From the IMG/VR virus record IMGVR_UViG_3300032797_000006, positions 1 through 34,829 of that record: a stretch of DNA of 34,829 nucleotides, one strand, 5' to 3'. The position numbers were made by a program, and so were the translations under genes. The notes under the pieces were generated by a model that was given only the letters and a program-made list of their open reading frames with translations, was not told the DNA's origin and did no database searches. How positions within the stretch are numbered: the stretch's first letter is position 1; every line of letters starts with the position of its first letter. Below, one piece after another: positions 22,615-31,484 of the stretch. The stretch is from a virus.

Positions 22615-23037
22615 ATGGCAAGAAAAACCACAACACTTACAATTAATGATAAAGGTCGAGACAAGGGGAAAACTTTTGTATTGACTGAAATGCCTGTTTT
22701 TCAGGCCGAAAAATGGGCTTGTCGTGTTTTGTTGGCTCTTATGTCTGGTAATGTGGAGTTGCCTGACAATTTTGATCGTCTTGGTATGGCTGGACTAGCT
22801 GAAATAGGTATTAAAGCAATGTCTGGTTTGCGTTGGGAAGCTGCAGAACCTTTGCTTGATGAGATGTTGTCTTGCGTACAAGTAATGCCTGATAAAAGCA
22901 ATCCTAACATTATACGCCCACTTGTAATTAGCGTAGATATTGAAGAACTATCAACAATAATCAAAATACGTTCTGAAATTTGGAAATTGCACACGGATTT
23001 TTTAAAAGCCGTCGCCCAATCAAACTCAGCCCAATAA
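22615..23037 (+). CDS. Tail assembly chaperone, short form (gpG-like)
   Basis: The 140-aa product lies between the tube and tape-measure genes, where the lambda gpG-like chaperone is found. It is helical ('AEKWACRVLLALMSGNVELP', 'MAGLAEIGIKAMSGLRWEAA'). ATG 22615 follows GAGAGG. Near its end the codons TTT-TTA-AAA contain the -1 slippery heptamer T-TTA-AAA; a frameshift there would extend it to a 204-aa long form, analogous to gpGT. Confidence 0.8.
   Translation: MARKTTTLTINDKGRDKGKTFVLTEMPVFQAEKWACRVLLALMSGNVELPDNFDRLGMAGLAEIGIKAMSGLRWEAAEPLLDEMLSCVQVMPDKSNPNIIRPLVISVDIEELSTIIKIRSEIWKLHTDFLKAVAQSNSAQ
23001..23007 (+). promoter_or_regulatory. -1 programmed ribosomal frameshift slippery site
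   Basis: TTTAAAA is positioned in the chaperone frame as T TTA AAA, satisfying the X XXY YYZ rule. After slipping back one base, translation continues AGC CGT CGC in the open downstream frame. A possible downstream stem (GCCGTCG 23008-23014 with TGGCGGC 23045-23051, two wobble pairs) begins without the usual spacer, so its role is uncertain. Confidence 0.75.
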
Positions 23038-23228
23038 GGCAGGCTGGCGGCATTATTAGAAATTATGCTGATTATATTAATGTACCTCCAACAATAGGTA
23101 TGTTAATATCAAAAAAAGTTGCAACGCTGAATGAATTAAGCACTGTTTATGGCGTAGAAGATATGTACGATATGCTGGAAATAGTTATGGTAGATGACCA
23201 CAATACAGCTTTGGCAAATCAGGAATAG
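23007..23228 (+). CDS. Frameshift extension of the tail chaperone (gpT-like domain)
   Basis: This frame supplies 73 residues after the slip and ends at TAG 23226-23228, just before the tape-measure start. It includes 'IRNYADYINVPPTIGMLISK' and an acidic helical end ('EDMYDMLEIVMVDDHNTALA'). It has no start codon with a ribosome binding site at a sensible place, supporting production only as a fusion. In lambda the T part of gpGT binds the tail tube subunits while G binds the tape measure; the same division is inferred here. Confidence 0.75.
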   Translation, partial: SRRPIKLSPIRQAGGIIRNYADYINVPPTIGMLISKKVATLNELSTVYGVEDMYDMLEIVMVDDHNTALANQE

Positions 23229-23230
23229 AC

Positions 23231-25045
23231 ATGGCTACAATTATAGACGAACTTATTGTAAAATTTGGGCTTGACAATTCCGGTTTTGAAAAGAATCGGA
23301 CTAAAGTTAATAAAGACCTGAAAGATACCGGTAAACAAGCCGAAGATGCTGGCAATAAATTTAAGGGACTTGCACAAGCCGCCGGTGCTTTCCTTGCTGT
23401 TATCGGCGGTTCTATGGCTATCCGTAGCTTTATCGAGCATACCATAACTGCAAACGCTTCCCTTGACCGTCTATCAAAAAACCTTAATGTAAACGCTAAT
23501 GAAATATCTGCATGGTCAAATGCCGCTGAACAGGCTGGCGGCTCTGCTTCTGGTTTGCAAGGCACGATGGATATGCTCAGCAAGTCTCAAACTGAGTTAA
23601 TGCTAACTGGTCAATCTGGATTAATTCCTTTCTTCTCCGCTCTTGGTTTATCTCTCGCTGATACTTCCGGCAAAGCTCGCCCTGTAAATGATTTGTTGCT
23701 TGATCTTTCCGGTAAATTCAGTGGGATGGATAGAACAACGGCTAACAACATGGGCCGGATGATGGGGATAGACCAAGGTACCATGAATCTATTGCTCAAA
23801 GGTCGTCAAGAAATTGAAATGACCATAAAGCGACAGAAGGAATATGGAGCTGTAACAAAGAAACAAGCCGAGGAATCAAGCCGGTTGCAAAAGGCAATGA
23901 TTGAGACAAAACAGACTTTTTCCGCATTTGCAAGGGAACTGTTATCGTCTGCTTTGCCAGTTATTGAAAAGCTTGTCAAAATGTTTTCTGATTTTGGAAA
24001 CTGGATAAGAGAAAATCAAGAGTTTGTTAAAACATTTCTTTCTATTTTAGCTGTAGGGCTTGCCGCTGTTGCCGCCGCAACCAGGCCTATTAATCTTGCC
24101 GCAGCCGCCGTCCTGGGGCTTGCTGCTGCCATTGCCGCATTGAAACAAGATTATGACACATGGAAACGTGGCGGAGAGTCGCTGATTGATTGGAAAAAGT
24201 GGGAACCTGGCATAATGAAGGCTGGTTATGCTATCCGATGGTTGCGTGATTTGCTTGGTGATGTAATTTACAGAACCATTGCCGCTGCTGATATTGTGGA
24301 AGGTGTGCAAACAGGTAATTTTAAACAAGTCAAGGCCGCATTTCAGGAGTTTAAAAAAGGCAATGGACAGAAATATGGCAAAGAAGAATTGCCAACTGTA
24401 TTTACGCCTTCTACTGGTGGTGGTGCTGGTTCCAGAATAGGTGCAGATAGATCACAAGAGGCAATAGCTTATTTTAGAAGTCAAGGATGGTCAACAGAAC
24501 AGGCAGTAGGGATAGCCGCCAATCTTCAACATGAATCTCAATATAATCCAAGGGCTGTAGGTGATTATGGTCAGGCGTATGGAATTGCACAATGGCATCC
24601 TGACCGACAAGCTAATTTTGCCAGATTATTTGGCAAATCAATCAAACAATCAACATTTGAAGAACAACTTGCTTTTATTCAATATGAATTGACAAGAGGT
24701 GGCGAACAACGCGCTGGTAATATGTTGCGAAATACTACAAGTGCTAAAGATGCCGCCGCTATTGTATCAACAGAATATGAACGCCCTAAATATACCAATA
24801 GAGAAGCATCCAGAAGGGGCGCACTTGCTCAATCAATGATGGCAGGTATTCCGAACGCTTCAAATATGGCTATTGGAGCTGGAGCAATGGCAAATGTTCC
24901 CTCTGTTAATAACACAAAAATAGATACTCATATTGGAGAAATTAAGGTATATTCAGCCGCAACCGATGCCGACGGTATAGCGAAGGATATGGGCAAATCA
25001 ATGAATGTATTGTTTGCAAATCAAGGCAATTACGGATTATTTTAA
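23231..25045 (+). CDS. Tape measure protein with C-terminal lysozyme-like domain
   Basis: This 604-aa protein starts with 'IIDELIVKFGLDNSGFEKNR', typical of phage tape measures, then a helical region with hydrophobic segments ('AAGAFLAVIGGSMAI', and 'FLSILAVGLAAVAAATRPIN' continuing into an Ala-rich stretch), which may enter the host membrane. Residues about 415-525 form a phage tail lysozyme domain ('IAYFRSQGWSTEQAVGIAAN', 'LQHESQYNPRAVGDYGQAYG', 'IAQWHPDRQ') with E435 as likely catalytic residue, for local murein digestion during DNA injection. The length suggests a rather short tail. It follows the chaperone by 2 nt and abuts the next gene. Confidence 0.87.
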   Translation: MATIIDELIVKFGLDNSGFEKNRTKVNKDLKDTGKQAEDAGNKFKGLAQAAGAFLAVIGGSMAIRSFIEHTITANASLDRLSKNLNVNANEISAWSNAAEQAGGSASGLQGTMDMLSKSQTELMLTGQSGLIPFFSALGLSLADTSGKARPVNDLLLDLSGKFSGMDRTTANNMGRMMGIDQGTMNLLLKGRQEIEMTIKRQKEYGAVTKKQAEESSRLQKAMIETKQTFSAFARELLSSALPVIEKLVKMFSDFGNWIRENQEFVKTFLSILAVGLAAVAAATRPINLAAAAVLGLAAAIAALKQDYDTWKRGGESLIDWKKWEPGIMKAGYAIRWLRDLLGDVIYRTIAAADIVEGVQTGNFKQVKAAFQEFKKGNGQKYGKEELPTVFTPSTGGGAGSRIGADRSQEAIAYFRSQGWSTEQAVGIAANLQHESQYNPRAVGDYGQAYGIAQWHPDRQANFARLFGKSIKQSTFEEQLAFIQYELTRGGEQRAGNMLRNTTSAKDAAAIVSTEYERPKYTNREASRRGALAQSMMAGIPNASNMAIGAGAMANVPSVNNTKIDTHIGEIKVYSAATDADGIAKDMGKSMNVLFANQGNYGLF

Positions 25046-25734
25046 TGGCTAATGGCATACCACAACTACCTAAATCTGCAAGTATTCCACCAGTTATTAA
25101 ATTAGCCGCTGGAATATTGCAAAGTGCTTTAGTCGGAGCATATTTAAGCCGAACTAAGTGGGGCATTTTTGACCAAAAAGGGAAAGCGCTTGGAGATCAG
25201 GCCAAGATTTCAAATGGATGGCTTGGCAAAATAGGCGCATCATTATCAAATGACTTGGGACTCGGTACCACGACATCGACAAGTTCTGTTGATTATTCCA
25301 AAGAAATGAAAGTTAGTGATTTTCCCATTGAAAAGGGAAGTTTTGCTAGTTATAACAAAGTTGAATTACCAGCTACACCGATTGTTACTCTTGCTTTTAC
25401 TGGTAAAGAAAAGGAACGAACAATATTTTTGCAAGACATTGATAATGCCTGTAAATCCAATTTTCTTTATAATGTTGTAACACCAGAAGTAACATATAAG
25501 AATTACAGCATAGAACGATATGCTTATCAGCGCCGTCATGACCGTGGAGCAACTTTATTACTTGTTGAGATATCTTTAAAAGAGATTAGACAAGTTTCAG
25601 TACAATATATCAAAACAAGTAAGACACCGATAAAAACAGCGAAGAATCCAGCCGCTACACCGTCCGCTGATAATGGCAATAATCAGGCCCAAGATCCACA
25701 GCAATCAACGCTTAAAAAGGTATTTGGAAGGTAA
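25045..25734 (+). CDS. Dit-like baseplate/tail protein (229 aa)
   Basis: The central region 'VSDFPIEKGSFASYNKVELP' through 'VTLAFTGKEKERTIFLQDID' and 'RYAYQRRHDRGATLLLVEIS' matches the N-terminal domain of Dit-like phage tail proteins, which form a ring at the bottom of the tube. The N-terminus is short and hydrophobic; the C-terminal 45 residues are Pro/Asn/Gln-rich and probably flexible. It overlaps the tape-measure stop by 1 nt. Confidence 0.72.
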   Translation: MANGIPQLPKSASIPPVIKLAAGILQSALVGAYLSRTKWGIFDQKGKALGDQAKISNGWLGKIGASLSNDLGLGTTTSTSSVDYSKEMKVSDFPIEKGSFASYNKVELPATPIVTLAFTGKEKERTIFLQDIDNACKSNFLYNVVTPEVTYKNYSIERYAYQRRHDRGATLLLVEISLKEIRQVSVQYIKTSKTPIKTAKNPAATPSADNGNNQAQDPQQSTLKKVFGR

Positions 25735-25740
25735 TTAAAA

Positions 25741-26049
25741 ATGCTTGAAATACCATTACAACAAATCCCCTCACAAATTACAAAAGTCGTACTTGGCAAC
25801 CAGAATTGCCAGATATTTATTTATGCCAAATCACAAGGCGTATTTGTTGACATAAGTGTTGATGATACTGATATTGTCAACTGTGTAATTGCAAGAAACA
25901 TGGTACCGATTGTATGTCGTGAATATGTAGGTTTTGATGGTAATTTAATGTTTGTGGATAATCAAGGCAATGATGACCCATTGTATACCGGTATTGGTTC
26001 CAGATGGTCATTAGTTTATTTAACGGCGGCTGAATATGCCGAGTTTTGA
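25741..26049 (+). CDS. Baseplate plug protein (DUF6983-like, 102 aa)
   Basis: The pattern 'LEIPLQQIPSQITKVVLGNQ', 'FVDISVDDTDIVNCVIARNM', 'YVGFDGNLMFVDNQGNDDP' and 'LVYLTAAEY' fits the small baseplate-plug/DUF6983 proteins: a beta-rich fold with a conserved 'G.L......DP.Y...G' end. It sits between Dit-like and hub genes and overlaps the hub start by 14 nt. Confidence 0.75.
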   Translation: MLEIPLQQIPSQITKVVLGNQNCQIFIYAKSQGVFVDISVDDTDIVNCVIARNMVPIVCREYVGFDGNLMFVDNQGNDDPLYTGIGSRWSLVYLTAAEYAEF

Positions 26050-26908
26050 TAACATAAAGAAATTAAGATTTATTATTACCTTGGGAACTGGCACATTTGG
26101 TTCACAGGATAATGACAAAGTAATCATAGAAGGTTTTAGATCATCAATATCTATTGATAAAGCTGGTGGTATGCAGATGTCTACCTTAACTGCTAAAATC
26201 AATGGTATTAGTCAACAAGATATAAATTCTATTACTACGGTTACATGGCAACCGTTGGTTGAAATTAAAAATACAATTGAAGTAATTGCTATAGATGGCA
26301 CTATTGAAACAAAAGTATTTTCTGGTGATATTATAAATGCATGGGGTGATTACCAAGCGATGCCTGATGTGTTTTTATATATACAAGCACAGGCCGCATA
26401 TTATAACCAAATGAAACCAATGAACCCAAAAAGTTTTAAAGGTGTTTCAGATGTATCATCTGTAATGGCTCAAATCGCATCGGAAATGGGATATACATTT
26501 GAAAATAATGGTGTGGATGGGAAAATAAGTAATTTATATCTAGCTAATACAGGGATGGAACAAGCGAAAGAATTAGCTAGAATTGCTAAATGTGATTTAT
26601 ATTTAGATGATACAGTTCTAGCAATAACACCAATAAATGTACCTCGCGGCGCAATTATACCATTGATAAGTAGAGATAGTGGATTAATTGGTTATCCGAC
26701 ATTTGATGGTACAGGTATAAATTGTCAAATATTATTTAATCCAGCCGTTGTATTTGGCGGGGCTGTTAAACTTAAAACAGATATTGCTAGAGCCGCTGGG
26801 GAATGGATAGTGACATCATTATCTTATCGGCTGGAAAGTGAACGCCCTGGCGGTGCATGGTTTGCACAAATAAGAGGGACAAAAAGTGGCCTTGCCATCA
26901 CAAAATAA
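26036..26908 (+). CDS. Baseplate hub protein (gp27/gpD-like, 290 aa)
   Basis: The sequence alternates beta strands in the manner of tail hub proteins, with 'VIIEGFRSSISIDKAGGMQM', 'KVFSGDIINAWGDYQAMPDV', 'SSVMAQIASEMGYTFENNG' and 'LISRDSGLIGYPTFDGTGIN'. The last motif and 'LESERPGGAWFAQIRG' are typical of phage hub proteins in this gene order. It would form a trimer linking the tube to the spike encoded next. It overlaps both neighbours. Confidence 0.78.
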   Translation: MPSFDNIKKLRFIITLGTGTFGSQDNDKVIIEGFRSSISIDKAGGMQMSTLTAKINGISQQDINSITTVTWQPLVEIKNTIEVIAIDGTIETKVFSGDIINAWGDYQAMPDVFLYIQAQAAYYNQMKPMNPKSFKGVSDVSSVMAQIASEMGYTFENNGVDGKISNLYLANTGMEQAKELARIAKCDLYLDDTVLAITPINVPRGAIIPLISRDSGLIGYPTFDGTGINCQILFNPAVVFGGAVKLKTDIARAAGEWIVTSLSYRLESERPGGAWFAQIRGTKSGLAITK

Positions 26909-27542
26909 TACAGTATCAGTCGGGCAACGCAAGCCAAGCACGACATGGGGCGAATACAATAATATTGCATTTACCATTATGCAAATGATGGCTAAAATGC
27001 AAACAGCTACATTAGTACAGATTGTGTCATGTACTAATTCAGGTGGTATTGACGAGCCTGTCGGCTTTGTGGATGTATTGCCATTAGTAAATCAAATAGA
27101 TGGTTTAGGTAATGCGACTCCGCATACAACTATATTTAATTTACCATATTTTCGTATGCAAGGCGGTAAAAATGCTGTAATAATTGACCCCGAAATAGGC
27201 GATATTGGCATATGTGTTTTTGCCAATAGAGACATTTCAAAGATTAAATCAACAAAAAAACAAGGGAATCCTGATAGTTATAGACAGTTTAGTTTTTCCG
27301 ATGGTCTTTATATTGGCGGAGTGTTAAATGCAATACCAGAACAATATGTTCAATTTAATTCAACAGGTATTAATATTGTTTCAAAAGGGGTATTGGATTT
27401 AACAGCGGAATCTGTTAGTATCACAGCGGATAATTTTAATGTGGCATCAACAACATTTACACATAATGGTGTAAACATTGGCGCAAATCATCATCACAGT
27501 GGAGTGCAAACAGGCACAGGGAATACTGGTGGCCCCTCATGA
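26886..27542 (+). CDS. Central spike protein (Gp138/gpV-like, 218 aa)
   Basis: The N-terminal domain ('LVQIVSCTNSGGIDEPVGFV', 'DVLPLVNQIDG', 'FNLPYFRMQGGKNAVIIDPE', 'GDIGICVFANRD') is the OB-like Gp138 N-terminal domain. The C-terminal half forms beta-helix-like repeats ('INIVSKGVLDLTAESVSITA') ending 'GANHHHSGVQTGTGNTGGPS', which contains the HxH apex signature that binds iron in phage spikes. It starts with GTG at 26886 after AGAGGG, overlapping the hub gene by 23 nt. Confidence 0.87.
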   Translation: MALPSQNNTVSVGQRKPSTTWGEYNNIAFTIMQMMAKMQTATLVQIVSCTNSGGIDEPVGFVDVLPLVNQIDGLGNATPHTTIFNLPYFRMQGGKNAVIIDPEIGDIGICVFANRDISKIKSTKKQGNPDSYRQFSFSDGLYIGGVLNAIPEQYVQFNSTGINIVSKGVLDLTAESVSITADNFNVASTTFTHNGVNIGANHHHSGVQTGTGNTGGPS

Positions 27543-27898
27543 GTAGATTTGACACTATATATCTTGCCCCTGATACTTGGGATTTTACCATTGACAGTGG
27601 CAATAATATAGCAATGGCACAGCCTGAATATTCATTAGCGCAAGATGTGGCAAGCGCAGTAATGTTGTTTATTAATGAATTGTGGTATGATACAGAAAAA
27701 GGCATACCATATTTTAAAAATGTTTTAGGGCAATTCCCACCATTTTCATTGATAATTTCATATATTGAAAATGCGGCTTTAACAGTGCCAGGGGTTGTTA
27801 CTGCTCAATGTATTATATCAGAATTTAGCAATAGAGCCATAACCGGTCAAATTCTTTTTATTGATGAGGTAGGTACAGAAAATGGAGTATCTTTTTAA
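27539..27898 (+). CDS. Baseplate wedge protein (gp25-like, 119 aa)
   Basis: This protein shows the gp25/Mu gp46-like pattern: 'IYLAPDTWDFTIDSGNNIAM' at the start, 'SLAQDVASAVMLFINELWYD' in the middle and 'GIPYFKNVLGQFPPFSLIIS' after it. Such proteins initiate sheath assembly at the baseplate. It overlaps the spike stop by 4 nt and precedes the J-type wedge, the standard order. Confidence 0.83.
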   Translation: MSRFDTIYLAPDTWDFTIDSGNNIAMAQPEYSLAQDVASAVMLFINELWYDTEKGIPYFKNVLGQFPPFSLIISYIENAALTVPGVVTAQCIISEFSNRAITGQILFIDEVGTENGVSF

Positions 27899-27917
27899 AT
27901 ATAAAGGATGCAAATAA

Positions 27918-29129
27918 ATGACTTATGTGTCTAGTGTCCCCAAAATAGAGTTTACCGCCGCAGGTCTTGTTATCCCACAAGAAGCTGATATTTTAACCGG
28001 TGTTCAAGATGATTATAATGCCGCATTTGGAGGTAATCTTAATCCAGCACTAGAAACCCCACAAGGACAACTTGCATCGAGTCATACTGCGGTTATAGCT
28101 GATAAAAATGCCGAATTTGCTTATATTGTTAATCAGATAGACCCGCAATATGCAGATGGACGTTTTCAGGATGCAATAGGCCGCATTTATTTTCTTACAC
28201 GTAAACCCGCAACATCAACAACAGTTACAGTTAATGTGATCGGAGTAAATGGTGCTACTATTCCAGAAGGTGCGTTTGCACAAGATACCAATGGCAATAC
28301 TTATGCTTGTACCGGAGCTGTAACAATAGGCTCAACAGGAACAGCAACGGCAATATTTGATAACGTAGACACTGGCCCCATTCCATGCGCGGCTGGTACG
28401 CTTACACAGATATATCAAGCAATTTCGGGATGGGATGCAATTACTAATCCGGCTGATGGTATATTGGGAACAAATGCAGAAAGTCGAGCAGACTTTGAAT
28501 ATAGACGGCAAAATTCTGTTTTTACTAATGCCAATGGTTCATTGGGTGCTGTTTATGCTGCCGTTTTTAATATCACCGATGTTGATGATGTTTATGCAAC
28601 GGAAAATGTAACCGATGCCCCTATCCTGGTTGGGTCAACAAATTATTCACTTTTGCCTCATTCTGTTTATATTGCGGTTGTAGGCGGGGTTAATAGTGAT
28701 ATTGCTCAAACCATTTGGACTAAGATTAATACGGGTTGTAATTATAATGGGAATACTTCTGTTGTGGTTACGGATACGAGTTATACATCTCCGCATCCGT
28801 CATATACTATTAAGTTCAATCGTCCAAGTATGCTGCCGGTATTATTTGCGGTTAGTATCGTTTCTAGTCCATCATTACCTTCTGACATTGTAGACCAGAT
28901 AAAAGCCGCTATAATTAGCCGGTTTAATGGTCAGGATGGGACATCAAGAGAAAGGATAGCCGGGATTATTTATGCTTCCAGATATTATTCCGCAGTTGCT
29001 TCCCTTGGTAATATTGCCATTATTTCAATTTTGATCGGGACTATAACACCTATATTGCCTAGTATAAATATAGGTATTGATCAAATGCCAACATTGACAG
29101 AATCAGATATTGCGGTAACATTGGTATGA
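27918..29129 (+). CDS. Baseplate wedge protein J (gp6/Mu gp47-like, 403 aa)
   Basis: This protein matches baseplate J-like proteins: 'ADILTGVQDDYNAAFGGNLN', 'ETPQGQLASSHTAVIADKNA', 'DPQYADGRFQDAIGRIYFLT' (wedge core), then beta regions ('VNGATIPEGAFAQDTNGNTY'), 'TNAESRADFEYRRQNSVF' and a C-terminal domain with 'RERIAGIIYASRYYSAVASL'. It forms the wedges surrounding the hub. It overlaps the next gene by 4 nt. Confidence 0.9.
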   Translation: MTYVSSVPKIEFTAAGLVIPQEADILTGVQDDYNAAFGGNLNPALETPQGQLASSHTAVIADKNAEFAYIVNQIDPQYADGRFQDAIGRIYFLTRKPATSTTVTVNVIGVNGATIPEGAFAQDTNGNTYACTGAVTIGSTGTATAIFDNVDTGPIPCAAGTLTQIYQAISGWDAITNPADGILGTNAESRADFEYRRQNSVFTNANGSLGAVYAAVFNITDVDDVYATENVTDAPILVGSTNYSLLPHSVYIAVVGGVNSDIAQTIWTKINTGCNYNGNTSVVVTDTSYTSPHPSYTIKFNRPSMLPVLFAVSIVSSPSLPSDIVDQIKAAIISRFNGQDGTSRERIAGIIYASRYYSAVASLGNIAIISILIGTITPILPSINIGIDQMPTLTESDIAVTLV

Positions 29130-29791
29130 TTAATGTTGATGAAACAATTATTAGTCAATATTGCTCAAGCCCTATACTTGTACAACTAATTAAAAATATG
29201 GACACATATATTGACCCAAGGGTCGATATTAATAATTTTTATAATTTTGTCTGGAATGTTGACACTGCCCAGGGATTTGGCCTTGATATTTGGGGCCGAA
29301 TTGTTGGAGTAGAAAGGACTTTAAATATACCAAATGCCGATTTATATTTTGGTTATAATGAAGCATTACCTGGTTCATATTGTTTTGATGAACAATCTTT
29401 TAGGGATGGTGATACATCTACTAATACTTTTACATTGGCAGATGATGCCTATAGGCGCTTGATTTTAATTAAAGCTCTTGCTAATATTACGGACACAACA
29501 TCTACTGCATTAAATCAATTATTGCAAAATTTATTTTCAGATCGTGGGCGTTGTTATGTAAATGATTTAGGTAATATGCAAATGAGATATACATTTGAAT
29601 TTTTACTTACTTCTTTTGAATTGGCTATTATGTTAAATGCTGGCATAATTCCCAAACCGATTGGCGTTCAAACCTTATTAATTAATTTGGAATTGCCTGT
29701 ATTTGGTTTTTCAGAAGCTGGTATCGTAACATCTGCCCCATTTGGTCAAGGCACATTTAGAATGGAGAACTCAAGTTATGTCATTAGTTAA
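29126..29791 (+). CDS. Baseplate/tail protein (DUF2612 family, 221 aa)
   Basis: 'NNFYNFVWNVDTAQGFGLDI' followed by 'WGRIVGVERTLNI' and 'ADDAYRRLILIKALANITDT' are characteristic of DUF2612, the functional counterpart of gpI/Mu gp48 at the outer edge of the wedge. It would anchor the fibre encoded next, whose start lies inside its 3' end. Confidence 0.85.
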   Translation: MINVDETIISQYCSSPILVQLIKNMDTYIDPRVDINNFYNFVWNVDTAQGFGLDIWGRIVGVERTLNIPNADLYFGYNEALPGSYCFDEQSFRDGDTSTNTFTLADDAYRRLILIKALANITDTTSTALNQLLQNLFSDRGRCYVNDLGNMQMRYTFEFLLTSFELAIMLNAGIIPKPIGVQTLLINLELPVFGFSEAGIVTSAPFGQGTFRMENSSYVIS

Positions 29792-31085
29792 ACCAGATCA
29801 AATAACATTACCATTTGCCGCTAGTGGAAATAAAAACACTATTCCAATTGCATCACAAATAGGAATTACTGGCGGGGCGGCATCTTATACTGATGGTTTT
29901 CCTCCTTTAACAATGACACCCGTTGCCGCTGGCGGTATACCTCCATCTGGAAAAGACATGAATGGTGTTATATACGAATTATCTAATATTATTCGATGGC
30001 TTAATGCTGGTGGTGGATTTGAATATGATTCAATTTTTGCTAATGATTCAAATGTTGATGGTTATCCATTGGGCGCAAAAGTTAAGCGCACCGATGGTAC
30101 TGGTTATTGGTTAAATACTATTGCGGGGAATAAAGTTGACCCTGAGACATCTGGTGCGGCGGCGGCGGGTTGGGTACCAGATTTTACAAATGGTATTGCA
30201 ACAATAGCTATGTCAAGTTCAAATGTGACATTAACTCCTGCTGAATATGGCAAGCCAATTATAGCATTAACTGGTACAATAACTGCAAATTTAAATTTAA
30301 TTTTTCCAGCTATTGCCGAAGATTGGATTGTTATCAATAAGACTTCTGGCGCTTTTACTATTACTTGCAAAACCGTTTCTGGTGTTGGAGTTATTGCGCA
30401 ATCAAATGCCAATTCTATAATATGTGATGGTATAGATTTTCAAGCTGTATCTGGAACATTTAATGGCAGATTATTATCTGTTACAGATATAATTGCAAGT
30501 GGAAGTTATGCTAAAAATTCTGCAAGCTCATTTATAATAGTTGAAGCATGGGGCGGTGGCGGTGGCGGTGGTGGTGTTTCTGTCGCTACAGCCGGTTGCG
30601 GTGGTGGTGGTGCTGGTGGTTATACGCGCAAAAAGATTTTAACATCTGCTTTATCTGCTACTGAAATAGTAACTATAGGAAATTTGGGTGGTGGCGGTAC
30701 TACTTCTGGTACAAATGGAGTAACAGGCGGGACTACTTCATTTGGTGCATTTTGTTCTGCTACGGGCGGGGCTGGTGGCGTTGGTGCCACAACATCAAAC
30801 GCAACTGCTGGCGGGGCTGGTGGGTCTGGTTCTGGTGGTGATATCAATCTAACTGGACAATGTGGTTTCCCTGGTTCAGGTGCAACTGGATTACCGTATT
30901 CATTTGGTGGTGTTGGCGGCACAACCACATTGGGAGGTAATGGTATTGCACCAGCTGGGGCTACTGGTGCAGGTAGTAATGCTGTTGCTAATTCTGGTTC
31001 GGGTGGTGGTGGCGCTGTAGGTACTACCGCAAATGCTGGTGGTAATGGTGGAACTGGGCGAATTAGAGTATGGGAATATTCTTGA
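29778..31085 (+). CDS. Tail fibre with glycine-rich receptor-binding tip (435 aa)
   Basis: The N-terminal ~150 residues ('LVKPDQITLPFAASGNKNTI', 'FPPLTMTPVAAGGIPPSGKD', 'LGAKVKRTDGTGYWLN') are a typical phage fibre attachment region. The middle is a short beta shaft. From about residue 250 a glycine-rich domain begins: 'EAWGGGGGGGGVSVATAGCG', then many GG-rich segments, ending 'GRIRVWEYS'. Such domains form stacked polyglycine-II helices with variable loops that determine host range. I chose ATG 29778 (GGAG upstream, overlapping the previous gene by 14 nt) over an in-frame ATG at 29742. Confidence 0.87.
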   Translation: MSLVKPDQITLPFAASGNKNTIPIASQIGITGGAASYTDGFPPLTMTPVAAGGIPPSGKDMNGVIYELSNIIRWLNAGGGFEYDSIFANDSNVDGYPLGAKVKRTDGTGYWLNTIAGNKVDPETSGAAAAGWVPDFTNGIATIAMSSSNVTLTPAEYGKPIIALTGTITANLNLIFPAIAEDWIVINKTSGAFTITCKTVSGVGVIAQSNANSIICDGIDFQAVSGTFNGRLLSVTDIIASGSYAKNSASSFIIVEAWGGGGGGGGVSVATAGCGGGGAGGYTRKKILTSALSATEIVTIGNLGGGGTTSGTNGVTGGTTSFGAFCSATGGAGGVGATTSNATAGGAGGSGSGGDINLTGQCGFPGSGATGLPYSFGGVGGTTTLGGNGIAPAGATGAGSNAVANSGSGGGGAVGTTANAGGNGGTGRIRVWEYS

Positions 31086-31101
31086 TTGAAAGGAATTAAT
31101 A

Positions 31102-31461
31102 ATGATTAAAGCTAGAATTGAAAATAATATTGTAAAAGAAATTCTCGATGCTACACCATTCCCACCATTCCATGAATCGTTGACATGGATTGAATGCAAT
31201 AAAAATGTTCAAATTGGGTGGCAGTATAAAAATGGCATATTTTCCGCTATAGAATCTAATGAATCTGAATTGTTAGATAAAAAAATTACAAACATTAAAA
31301 TACAAATCGCTGAATTAGAAAATAAATGCAATAGAGCATTACGAGATATTGCTTTAAATAATGGCGATATTATTGGCAATGATGGCAAAACTTCAAAACA
31401 ACATCTGGCTGATTATGATAATCAAATAAGTGTTTTGCGCCTTGAATTGCAATCATTATAA
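31102..31461 (+). CDS. Tail fibre assembly-like protein (119 aa)
   Basis: The N-terminus 'IKARIENNIVKEILDATPFP' and 'NVQIGWQYKNGIFSA' matches small proteins that follow phage fibre genes and act as fibre chaperones or minor components. The rest is a coiled-coil-like helix ('KKITNIKIQIAELENKCNRA'). It follows the fibre by 16 nt with a ribosome binding site (AAAGGA). Confidence 0.65.
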   Translation: MIKARIENNIVKEILDATPFPPFHESLTWIECNKNVQIGWQYKNGIFSAIESNESELLDKKITNIKIQIAELENKCNRALRDIALNNGDIIGNDGKTSKQHLADYDNQISVLRLELQSL

Positions 31462-31484
31462 TATGTTTTATTTGTATAAATTTT

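Noticed and set aside
22591-22620. TTGACA just upstream of the chaperone gene as a promoter
   Set aside because: No -10 element lies at 16-18 nt; the sequence there runs into the ribosome binding site and start codon.
23008-23051. Downstream stem as the frameshift stimulator
   Set aside because: Seven pairs with two wobbles and zero spacer from the slippery site; too weak and too close to claim as the stimulatory element.
30620-30928. Pro-rich minus-strand frame
   Set aside because: It is the complement of the glycine codons of the fibre tip.
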